This document shows, in pieces, positions 1 to 5,109 of a stretch of DNA of 5,152 nt. The stretch's first letter is position 1. The number at the start of each line of letters is the position of its first letter. The notes beneath the pieces were generated by a model that saw only the letters and a list, made by a program, of their open reading frames with translations, searched no databases and was not told the origin of the DNA. The stretch lies in NCBI GenBank assembly GCA_030636485.1, contig DAOVWV010000156.1:1-5152 (forward strand), in the 5' to 3' direction. The translations under genes and the position numbers were made by a program. This DNA comes from Methyloprofundus sp. Lineage in GTDB: Bacteria; Pseudomonadota; Gammaproteobacteria; Methylococcales; Methylomonadaceae.

Positions 1-16
1 TGACGGAATCAAATTT

Positions 17-1399
17 ATGAGCAGCGACAGTTTTTCTTCTTTGCCTATTTCTAGCGCACAAATTGCTAACCTGGATTCGCTTGGGTATAAAAAAATGACC
101 GCGATACAGGCACAGGGCTTACCCCATGTGCTGCAAGGCAAGGATCTGATCGCCAAGGCAAAAACAGGCAGCGGTAAAACCGCAACGTTTGGCATAGGTT
201 TATTAGCACAGATTAATCCGCGTTTTTTTGGCGCACAGGCACTGATATTATGCCCAACCCGGGAATTGGCTGACCAAGTCGGTAAAGAGTTACGCAAACT
301 GGCGCGTAGTACGCCTAATATTAAACTGGTATTACTCTGTGGTGGCAAGCCCTTTAGAATGCAAAAAGACTCGCTTGAGCATGGTGCACACATTATTGTG
401 GGAACCCCGGGGCGTATTCAGGATCATTTGGATAGGGGGACTTTGATTCTGGACGGCTTAAAAACATTAGTGCTGGATGAAGCCGATAGAATGCTGGATA
501 TGGGTTTTAATGATGTGATTACCGAGATTATCGAGCAAACACCAAAAACACGCCAGACCCTACTTTTCTCGGCAACCTATCCAGACTCAATCAAAAAAAT
601 GTGTCATGCGGTTTTAAGCGATCCTATCACTGTTTCGGTCGAATCTGAGCATAGCAGTAGCGTGATAGAGCAGTCGTTTTATCAGGTTAAAAAGCACCAG
701 CGAGATGACACCCTATTAGCCTTGTTTGAGCACTATAAACCCGAAACAACGCTGGTATTTTGCCATACAAAAATACAGTGTGATGAGGTCGCACGCTTCC
801 TGTATAACCATCAGATTGAAGCTTTAGCCATTCATGGCGATTTGGAGCAACGCGAGCGTGATCAGGTACTGGTACGTTTTGCCAATCATAGCTGCTCGGT
901 ACTGGTGGCAACCGATGTCGCAGCCCGGGGGCTTGATATTAAAGCACTAAAAGCAGTGATTAACTATGAGTTACCACGTGACCCTGAAATTTATGTACAC
1001 CGGATTGGTCGTACGGGTCGGGCAGGGGAAAAAGGAATGGCCTTCAGCCTGTTTACGGAACTTGAACAGCAGCGCGTTAAAGCCATTGAAGAATATCAGC
1101 AACACAGCTGTGAATGTAAACCGGTTGAATCTTTAAAGCGCCAGCCCGGTTTTAGCATACAGTCCCCTATGGTGACTCTACAGCTGGATGCAGGCCGGAA
1201 AAACAAAATGCGCCCTGGCGATCTTTTAGGTGCATTAACGGGAGAGGCTGGTTTAGCAGGGTCACAAATAGGTAAAATTGATATTTTTGATATTTCCAGC
1301 TATGTTGCCATTGAACGAGCGGCTGTATATAAAGCCGTTAATTATCTTAACCGAGGTAAGGTTAAGGGGCGTAGTGTGCGGGCGCGTATTGTTGAGTAA
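17..1399 (+). CDS. dbpA: ATP-dependent RNA helicase DbpA (DEAD-box, 23S rRNA-specific)
   Basis: A 460-residue DEAD-box helicase that matches the length and layout of E. coli DbpA. Seen in order: Q motif with Q31 after LGYKKMTAI, Walker A AKTGSGKT (48-55), motif Ia PTREL (80-84), GG (109-110), Ib TPGR (130-133), DEAD (154-157), SAT (185-187), motif IV around LVFCHT (246-251), motif V ATDVAARGLD (298-307) and motif VI HRIGRTGR (328-335). The C-terminal region (about 386-459, containing KMRPGDLLGALTGEAGL) is the DbpA RNA-binding domain, which in the family recognises hairpin 92 of 23S rRNA. Known role: ATP-dependent remodelling of RNA during late 50S ribosomal subunit assembly in the cytoplasm. 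The ATG is preceded by GGAA at 5-8, a modest ribosome binding site. Every catalytic motif is intact. It converges on vapC and is probably a core gene at the edge of the accessory segment. Confidence 0.97.
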   Translation: MSSDSFSSLPISSAQIANLDSLGYKKMTAIQAQGLPHVLQGKDLIAKAKTGSGKTATFGIGLLAQINPRFFGAQALILCPTRELADQVGKELRKLARSTPNIKLVLLCGGKPFRMQKDSLEHGAHIIVGTPGRIQDHLDRGTLILDGLKTLVLDEADRMLDMGFNDVITEIIEQTPKTRQTLLFSATYPDSIKKMCHAVLSDPITVSVESEHSSSVIEQSFYQVKKHQRDDTLLALFEHYKPETTLVFCHTKIQCDEVARFLYNHQIEALAIHGDLEQRERDQVLVRFANHSCSVLVATDVAARGLDIKALKAVINYELPRDPEIYVHRIGRTGRAGEKGMAFSLFTELEQQRVKAIEEYQQHSCECKPVESLKRQPGFSIQSPMVTLQLDAGRKNKMRPGDLLGALTGEAGLAGSQIGKIDIFDISSYVAIERAAVYKAVNYLNRGKVKGRSVRARIVE

Positions 1400-1414
1400 G
1401 TAGTACTGTTGGTG

Positions 1415-1450
1415 TGACAAGGGTGGGCGGAATTTTTGCCTACCTTGTCA
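1415..1450. terminator. Imperfect hairpin between convergent dbpA and vapC
   Basis: TGACAAGG (1415-1422) pairs perfectly with CCTTGTCA (1443-1450). After one bulged G the stem continues with TGGGC (1424-1428) against GCCTA (1437-1441), including one G-T pair, and closes on a loop of about 8 nt holding a short T run. It lies 16 nt after the dbpA stop and 15 nt from the vapC stop, where a shared bidirectional terminator would be expected. Neither side has a clear U-tract, so intrinsic termination would be weak; it could instead protect 3' ends. Confidence 0.5.
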
Positions 1451-1464
1451 TGTGACGCTAATTC

Positions 1465-1878
1465 TCAAACCCAATCTTCAAGAGCCAGCTCGGGTACGCG
1501 CTTAAATTCTTTGGTGTTATTAGTCACAAGTATACAGTTTGCAGAGATTGCGTGACCTGCAATCATAGTATCGTTATTGCCGATAAGATTACCCTGATCA
1601 CTTAATAGCTTTTTTATTTTGCTTGTCATTTCTACAGCCGCTTTATCCCATGCTAAAACTGCATCTACTCGCACCATAAATTCATCAATAATAAAATTAT
1701 GTCTAGGTGAGGCTTTCTTACCAATCGCCCCAAAACGTAATTCTGAATATGTAATTGCTGAAATTACAATTCTATCCCGGTTTTCAACATGAGCTTGAAG
1801 AGCATTTAAAACACTGAGTGGTTGCTCGCGCATAATGAAGGAGCAGATATTGGTATCCAGCATATACATTTTTTTCAA
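1465..1878 (-). CDS. vapC: VapC-type PIN-domain ribonuclease toxin
   Basis: A 137-residue PIN-domain protein, normal length for VapC. The N-terminal block MYMLDTNICSFIM carries the first catalytic aspartate (D8). E46 lies in ITYSELRFG, D103 in GNLIGNNDTMIAGHA, and the C-terminal block LVTNNTKEFKRVPELALEDWV is typical of the enteric MvpT/VapC group. In the family these acidic residues bind Mg2+ for endoribonuclease activity; enteric VapC enzymes cut initiator tRNA in the anticodon stem-loop, so that target is plausible here but is inference. The chosen start is TTG at 1878, which overlaps the vapB TGA as TTGA and follows a G-rich stretch (1886-1895), suggesting translational coupling. An ATG three codons downstream (1869) is the alternative and would also keep the whole PIN domain. 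All four blocks are present, so the toxin looks functional. Confidence 0.93.
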   Translation of the reverse strand: MKKMYMLDTNICSFIMREQPLSVLNALQAHVENRDRIVISAITYSELRFGAIGKKASPRHNFIIDEFMVRVDAVLAWDKAAVEMTSKIKKLLSDQGNLIGNNDTMIAGHAISANCILVTNNTKEFKRVPELALEDWV

Positions 1879-2102
1879 AATTTAACCCGCCCCTCTTCTA
1901 TTACATCACTCCGTTCAAGGAGAAAATCACTATCAGCCTTCTCAATGTTTGAAAAGCTAGTCCATGATTTTCGTTTTGGAGTAAGAATAATGGATTCACC
2001 TTCCTTTTTTATTTCAACTTCAGTAACCCCTTCAAACTCAAAGTTTTTTGGCAGCCGAACGGCCTGGTTATTACCATTTTTAAATAAGGATGCAGTGCGC
2101 AT
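1875..2102 (-). CDS. vapB: VapB-type antitoxin (AbrB/MazE-like DNA-binding fold)
   Basis: A 75-residue antitoxin. The N-terminal half, MRTASLFKNGNNQAVRLPKNFEFEG, is the swapped-hairpin AbrB/SpoVT-like DNA-binding domain of VapB/MvpA proteins. The EIKKEGESIILTPKRKSW stretch (30-47) completes it, and the acidic tail with EKADSDFLLERSD (54-66) is the usual toxin-neutralising arm. By family knowledge it binds VapC, blocks its active site and, with it, represses its own promoter. The reading frame stays open to an ATG at 2153, but that codon lies within the -35/spacer region of the promoter and precedes the likely transcription start. The ATG at 2102 has AGGAGG 7 nt upstream and begins exactly where the family does, so it was chosen. 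The stop overlaps the vapC start by 4 nt. Confidence 0.94.
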   Translation of the reverse strand: MRTASLFKNGNNQAVRLPKNFEFEGVTEVEIKKEGESIILTPKRKSWTSFSNIEKADSDFLLERSDVIEEGRVKF

Positions 2103-2109
2103 AATAAAA

Positions 2110-2115
2110 CCTCCT
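2110..2115 (-). promoter_or_regulatory. Ribosome binding site of vapB (AGGAGG)
   Basis: A consensus AGGAGG on the minus strand lies 7 nt before the ATG at 2102. It decides the vapB start against the upstream in-frame ATG at 2153. Confidence 0.85.
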
Positions 2116-2132
2116 ATCTGGACTTTGTTTAA

Positions 2133-2160
2133 AGTATATGCGAACCAAGGCATATGTCAA
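2133..2160 (-). promoter_or_regulatory. vapBC promoter with inverted repeat in the spacer
   Basis: On the minus strand TTGACA (2160-2155) is followed after 16 nt by TATACT (2138-2133), a near-consensus sigma70 promoter. Transcription would start near 2126 and leave a leader of about 24 nt that carries the AGGAGG. ATATGC (2155-2150) and GCATAT (2141-2136) form an inverted repeat with an 8-nt spacer that lies between and overlaps the -35 and -10 boxes. That is a natural position for the autorepressing VapB/VapBC operator; operator function is inference. Confidence 0.8.
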
Positions 2161-2171
2161 GCATAGGCTAA

Positions 2172-2273
2172 AAGTGCTTGGTATTTTCCTTTATTGAGTT
2201 CATCGTGAAAACCTATCCCGCTTTAAATGGGGCACCAATTTTTACCATTGAAGAGTCAAAGCTGGATAAATAA
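2172..2273 (+). pseudogene. Possible 3' remnant of an unrecognised plus-strand gene
   Basis: In the gap between vapB and the next gene, the plus strand has an open stretch from just after a TAA (2169-2171) to a TAA at 2271-2273. Its last part, from about 2205, reads VKTYPALNGAPIFTIEESKLDK, which has ordinary protein-like composition and codon choice. It ends 7 nt before the stop of the convergent thioredoxin/CcdA-like gene, as a real gene tail would. There is no ribosome binding site or convincing start, and upstream sequence turns into the vapBC promoter. One reading is a gene whose 5' part was lost when vapBC arrived. I do not recognise the family, and at this length a chance open frame is possible. 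Confidence 0.25.
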
Positions 2274-2280
2274 GGCGCTT

Positions 2281-3534
2281 TCACGACCGCCACTTTTGCA
2301 CAACAGCAACCACTAGCGTCAGCACCATAGCCCCGGAAATCACCCCGACCGAAACCAGCATATTATTTAACAACGCCGGTTTTAGCAGCAATATCGAGCC
2401 TAAGCCTAGCATCATGCTGCCTGATAAAAGCTTTAATAAGCGCCCCTCTTGCTCGGACAATTTTTTTCTGCCTAATGTCAGGGTAAATAATATGACAATC
2501 AGCAGTAAAGGAATAATATAAATGACATTGTAATAAGCCAGATATAAATAGTATTGCGTGCTGGTTAAATCATTGAGCGTTAGCACCCGGGTATAGACCA
2601 TCGGCAATCCAGCGGTACATAATAACTCATAACTATTCGCTGCAACGGCGAGAATGATGGTGGCAAAAATCATCGTAGACCAACTGCCTGATTGTGTCAG
2701 AGTGCGCATTCGGGCAAACAGCCTGGTTCTGGCATTATCCGATAAAGACAATGAAACCCCTTGTTTAAAAAAGAAATAATCTTTGATATTGATCAAGCCA
2801 AAACTAACCGCTATCAGTCCCGCAACGGCGCTAATAAAGATGAGTTGCTCGGTGATAAGAAAAAGGTTGAGCCAGGCACTCATAAATAAAAAATACATCA
2901 GCCCCGAACAAAGGACAAAGGTACAGCCTATCACCAGCATACGCGCCCGGCTACGGTGTTGCACCATTAAGCTGAGCAGGAAAAACAGGATAAAAAAGGC
3001 GCATGGATTAAATGCATCCAGTGCCGCAATCACCAGAGTAAAGACGGGCAGAGAAAAGTCCTGATAATGAACCTTACCCAGCCAGGGAATAGTGACGTGC
3101 TCCTGTCTTTGTGGGCTGGCTTTTTGCTGATGACAGGCGAGCAGTTTATCCTTAATCTCTTGCCCGGTGGTTTCATGACTGCCATAACCCACGATCATCT
3201 GCCCACAAAAAATAAACGCCGGCACTGAATTCGCGGGTTGCTGCAATTGCTCTGCCATCTGTAAATAGCGTTTTTGATTGGCCGGGTTATCAACCACATC
3301 ATAACTGTGCAGCGTCAGCCAGGGGTAGGTTTGCGCTAGTTGATTAATAAAAGGCTTTGCTGTTTTACAGTGTGGACAATAGCGTGACCAGAAATAATAT
3401 AAGTTAAGCTGATGATCAGTCTGTGCCTTAACGCTGGTTTCTGCCTGTGCCTGAGCCGGGTTGAGTAAAGCACTTAATAGCAAAATGAAAATAATATTAA
3501 TGATAGGCTTTGTTAATTGAGAAATAACGGACAT
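2281..3534 (-). CDS. Exported thioredoxin-like domain fused to CcdA/DsbD-like membrane domain
   Basis: A 417-residue envelope protein. Residues 11-31 form a signal peptide or signal anchor ending in AQAQA, with likely cleavage after A31. Residues 42-135 are a thioredoxin-like domain with active site CPHC (C53, C56), a cis-proline in SVPAF (P105) and two further cysteines, C110 and C134. From about 160 to 411 there are roughly seven hydrophobic segments. The first contains NPCAF (C178) and a later one contains ELLCTAGLP (C306), the spaced intramembrane cysteines expected of CcdA/DsbD-type electron carriers. HRSRAR (193-198), after the first segment, suggests that loop is cytoplasmic and the thioredoxin domain periplasmic. 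Likely role, inferred: moving reducing equivalents across the inner membrane to an envelope thiol or disulfide partner. It lies 38 nt after the DUF3592 gene. The ATG at 3534 lacks a good ribosome binding site, so the start is less certain than the identity. Confidence 0.85.
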   Translation of the reverse strand: MSVISQLTKPIINIIFILLLSALLNPAQAQAETSVKAQTDHQLNLYYFWSRYCPHCKTAKPFINQLAQTYPWLTLHSYDVVDNPANQKRYLQMAEQLQQPANSVPAFIFCGQMIVGYGSHETTGQEIKDKLLACHQQKASPQRQEHVTIPWLGKVHYQDFSLPVFTLVIAALDAFNPCAFFILFFLLSLMVQHRSRARMLVIGCTFVLCSGLMYFLFMSAWLNLFLITEQLIFISAVAGLIAVSFGLINIKDYFFFKQGVSLSLSDNARTRLFARMRTLTQSGSWSTMIFATIILAVAANSYELLCTAGLPMVYTRVLTLNDLTSTQYYLYLAYYNVIYIIPLLLIVILFTLTLGRKKLSEQEGRLLKLLSGSMMLGLGSILLLKPALLNNMLVSVGVISGAMVLTLVVAVVQKWRS

Positions 3535-3563
3535 TAGGTCGTTTATTATTTAGGTTAATAGGT

Positions 3564-3591
3564 AACGTCTCATTATGAATAATGAGACGTT
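3564..3591. repeat. Perfect 28-bp palindrome at the DUF3592/thioredoxin gene junction
   Basis: AACGTCTCATTAT (3564-3576) and its exact reverse complement (3579-3591) are separated by only GA. As RNA it could fold into an 11-bp stem with a 6-nt loop. The right arm and centre encode the last codons and stop of the DUF3592 gene, and the left arm lies 29 nt before the next start codon. On the minus strand no U-tract follows (ACCTATTAACC), so a classic terminator is unlikely. An operator or an mRNA-processing or stabilising hairpin that sets the ratio of the two products is plausible. Confidence 0.75.
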
Positions 3592-4034
3592 CTCCGTTTT
3601 CTTATAAACAGCATACCAAAGACCCCCAATACAGCACCGATAATCATTGTAATGTAATCAGTGAAGCGGGGGGTCGGTATGCTACCTTGCTGAGTAATAT
3701 AGTACCTTGTTTCTGGCTTATTGAGATCATAAGTAACCGTAAATGTATCACCAATATGATAACTGCTACTATCAGGTGATGAGAAACCAGCCACCACCTC
3801 AATATTTTTACCCTCTTTACTTTTCCAGGCGACTGTTGGTATATAGCTCGCTGTTTTACCCTGCTGTGAAGGTGATAAATAATTGACCGTTACGACCTTT
3901 GCTTGAGTCCGTTCGCCGTTTTCTAGTAATGAATGAGTATCTTGCAGTTCTTGATAGCCTAAAAAGCTGACTGATAATCCAACAGCTAAAAGAATGGCTC
4001 CTATCATTAAGCTAGCAGGATTTGAGTGAGTCAT
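3573..4034 (-). CDS. DUF3592-type membrane protein
   Basis: A 153-residue protein with a transmembrane segment at about 7-27, a soluble central domain, a second segment at about 126-145 and a basic end (RKRR). The centre has the DUF3592 pattern: ENGERTQAKVV (38-48), YIPTVAW (64-70), then YHIGDTFTVTYDLNKPETRYY (92-112), where the family has a GDxVxVxYDPxNP-like motif. Its biochemical function is not known. With both ends in the membrane, the soluble part is probably periplasmic. It lies directly upstream of the thioredoxin/CcdA-like gene on the same strand, so the two probably share a transcript. The ATG at 4034 has only a weak purine stretch (GAAGAAA) upstream, but nothing better lies in frame. 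Confidence 0.8.
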   Translation of the reverse strand: MTHSNPASLMIGAILLAVGLSVSFLGYQELQDTHSLLENGERTQAKVVTVNYLSPSQQGKTASYIPTVAWKSKEGKNIEVVAGFSSPDSSSYHIGDTFTVTYDLNKPETRYYITQQGSIPTPRFTDYITMIIGAVLGVFGMLFIRKRRTSHYS

Positions 4035-4114
4035 ATCTATTTCTTCAGTGAGTCTTTTGATGGGCAGTAAAACGCTTAATGAAAGTACGTTCTTGCAGGG
4101 TTACTCTAGTACTC

Positions 4115-4137
4115 CATAAGTATCATTGATACTTATG
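4115..4137. repeat. Perfect 23-bp palindrome upstream of the DUF3592 gene
   Basis: CATAAGTATCA (4115-4125) and TGATACTTATG (4127-4137) are exact reverse complements around a single central T at 4126. The nearly uninterrupted symmetry suits a dimeric DNA-binding protein better than an RNA hairpin. It lies 6 nt past the stop of the truncated isomerase gene and overlaps the -10 box and spacer of the promoter proposed for the downstream pair, so a repressor operator is the favoured reading. Confidence 0.7.
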
Positions 4138-4147
4138 AATTTATCAA
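4119..4147 (-). promoter_or_regulatory. Putative promoter for the DUF3592-thioredoxin/CcdA pair
   Basis: On the minus strand TTGATA (4147-4142, 5/6 to consensus) is followed after 17 nt by GATACT (4124-4119, 4/6). The predicted start near 4112 would give a leader of about 77 nt before the ATG at 4034. The 23-bp palindrome covers most of the spacer and the -10 box, which suggests control at this site. The -10 match is poor and the region is AT-rich, so chance is a real alternative. Confidence 0.4.
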
Positions 4148-4542
4148 TATGGGGTAATATTCTCTATAGCTCGGCTAAAAAACAAGTCAGTTGAGGATGT
4201 TATTACGTGCATACTCCTAAGTTGTCGCCCCTCGTTTAAAAACTGGGGCGAGATTACTTTGCGACGCTTGATAATCGTATCATTCTCAACCAGTCCCATT
4301 TGCACCCCATGCCTAAAGGCAAGGTCTTCTTTTACTTGATTGTCTATCAGTGCGTTTAATTCTTCTGCCATCGGTGGACGTTGTCGTGTTTTGCTAAACT
4401 GTGCGCTGAGTTGTTTTATCTTATCCTCGAAAATAACAATATGAGGTTGAGAACTGGTATCATTGCTAGAGAGAGTGATAAAGAGAAGTGAACCCACTAT
4501 GACAAAATGTAATAGTGGTTCTTGTAATATGCGTTTAAACAA
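4144..4542 (-). pseudogene. Truncated parvulin-type peptidyl-prolyl isomerase (N-terminal part only)
   Basis: The start is taken as TTG at 4542, with AGGA (4552-4549) 6 nt upstream; the product then opens FKRILQEPLLHFVIVGSLLF, the membrane-anchored N terminus typical of periplasmic PpiC/SurA-like isomerases. The helical region continues with a family-like block FSKTRQRPPMAEELNALIDN (49-68), VKEDLAFRHGVQMGL (70-84) and DTIIKRR (88-94). After residue 94 the match ends: the last 38 residues (from about base 4260) resemble nothing in the family and run to a TGA. The usual product is about 250-300 residues, with the catalytic parvulin domain in the missing part, so isomerase activity is not expected. 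Related frames just downstream do not obviously restore it, so this looks like a deletion or insertion junction rather than a simple frameshift. The frame stays open to an ATG at 4710, but that stretch overlaps the DUF2442 gene and is not family-like. Confidence 0.82.
4225..4251. repeat. GC-rich inverted repeat near the isomerase breakpoint
   Basis: TCGCCCC (4225-4231) and GGGGCGA (4245-4251) are exact 7-bp inverted arms around a 13-nt AT-rich loop, in otherwise AT-rich sequence. The repeat lies about 9 bp inside the point where isomerase similarity stops (about 4260). It may mark the end of a small inserted element, but no matching distant end or target duplication was found in the window. 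Confidence 0.5.
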
Positions 4543-4558
4543 AAATAATCCTGAATTT

Positions 4559-4846
4559 CTAAATGATATAGCCCCACTGCCTAAATTGCTGTTGTAAACC
4601 TGACTCATCTTTAAATGCTTGAAAAAAAATAAACTCAGGTGCGAAATCTGCACCATTTGACCAAACAATGGTATCCAGCTCTTTATCAACAGAAAAATTT
4701 GCAAACTCAATTTTATTTTTTAGAAGCTCAAATTGTTTTCCTTTTAAAGCATTGGATAAGTCAGCGATACCTTCCCGACCATTATTAAACGATACCCTTA
4801 TTTTATAATCTTCTAAATATTTTGCACTTGTTACGTGAAGAAACAT
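4559..4846 (-). CDS. DUF2442 domain protein
   Basis: A 95-residue protein with the DUF2442 pattern. MFLHVTSAKYLEDYKIRVSFNNG (1-23) corresponds to the usual V-x-DY-x-L-x-V-x-F-x-(D/N)G opening. IADLSNAL follows, and DTIVWSNGADFAPEFIF (58-74) is the family's WxNGxDxAPE signature. The ATG at 4846 is chosen because GGAG lies 8 nt upstream and the domain begins there; an in-frame ATG at 4906 lies inside the DUF4160 gene. Only 5 nt separate it from the DUF4160 stop, and its ribosome binding site overlaps that gene's last codons (GGAG then TAA), so the two are almost certainly co-translated. The family is small, soluble and uncharacterised; by layout it is a candidate antitoxin-like partner, which is inference. 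The gene is visibly AT-rich compared with dbpA. Confidence 0.87.
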   Translation of the reverse strand: MFLHVTSAKYLEDYKIRVSFNNGREGIADLSNALKGKQFELLKNKIEFANFSVDKELDTIVWSNGADFAPEFIFFQAFKDESGLQQQFRQWGYII

Positions 4847-4851
4847 AATTA

Positions 4852-5109
4852 TTACTCCAATGGTTCGATTGGCTTTGGAGCTGTGCCATTTTGACAAAGT
4901 TCCCAATCTTCAACTAATTCATCTCTGTGTAATTCATACCACTCAAGCACATGACGTAATGCACGTTTTGGAAATTTACCTTCAACTACGCCAGTATGGA
5001 TATTTACAGTGATTTCATACTCTGCATACTTAGCATGAAAATGAGGAGGGGCATGGTCATCCCAATACATGGCTATGATTATTCCAAGAAATCGGCTGAT
5101 TACAGGCAT
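4852..5109 (-). CDS. DUF4160 domain protein
   Basis: An 85-residue protein with clear DUF4160 hallmarks: MPVISRFLGIIIAMYWDDHAPPHFHAKY (1-28), with the histidine-rich HAPPHFHA core (H19, H23, H25), then TGVVEGKFPKRALRHVLEWYELHRDELVEDWE (39-70). Length and ends match the family, so it looks complete. The conserved histidines could bind metal or be catalytic, but no activity is established to my knowledge. It is the first gene of a tight pair with DUF2442, an arrangement seen repeatedly in bacteria and sometimes suggested to be toxin-antitoxin-like. The ATG at 5109 is preceded by AAGAG 9 nt upstream, a weak ribosome binding site. The remaining 43 bases to the window edge show no convincing promoter, so it may be transcribed from outside. 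Confidence 0.88.
   Translation of the reverse strand: MPVISRFLGIIIAMYWDDHAPPHFHAKYAEYEITVNIHTGVVEGKFPKRALRHVLEWYELHRDELVEDWELCQNGTAPKPIEPLE

Noticed and set aside
687..911. Minus-strand open frame of 74 codons inside dbpA
   Set aside because: It lies wholly antisense to conserved helicase motifs and has no recognisable domain, so it is a shadow of dbpA.
2103..2153. Longer vapB beginning at the ATG at 2153
   Set aside because: That ATG lies between the -35 and -10 boxes and precedes the probable transcript start; the family N terminus and AGGAGG both point to 2102.
1822..2166. Plus-strand open frame of 114 codons across vapB and vapC
   Set aside because: It is antisense to two clearly recognised genes and its translation resembles no family.
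2252..2295. Terminator for the thioredoxin/CcdA-like gene (GGCG/CGCC followed by a T-rich stretch)
   Set aside because: The stem is only 4 bp and starts within the coding sequence, too weak to call.
2783..3064. Plus-strand open frame of 93 codons within the thioredoxin/CcdA-like gene
   Set aside because: It is antisense to the membrane domain, rich in basic residues as expected from reversed hydrophobic codons, and has no domain.
4082..4260. Possible terminal inverted repeats (AAAGTA at 4082 and, on the other strand, at 4260) bounding a 179-bp element
   Set aside because: Only the first six bases match and no target-site duplication is seen; this is within chance for AT-rich sequence.
4543..4710. 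N-terminal extension of the isomerase fragment to an ATG at 4710
   Set aside because: The extension lies inside the DUF2442 gene in another frame and is not family-like; TTG at 4542 has a good ribosome binding site and the expected N terminus.
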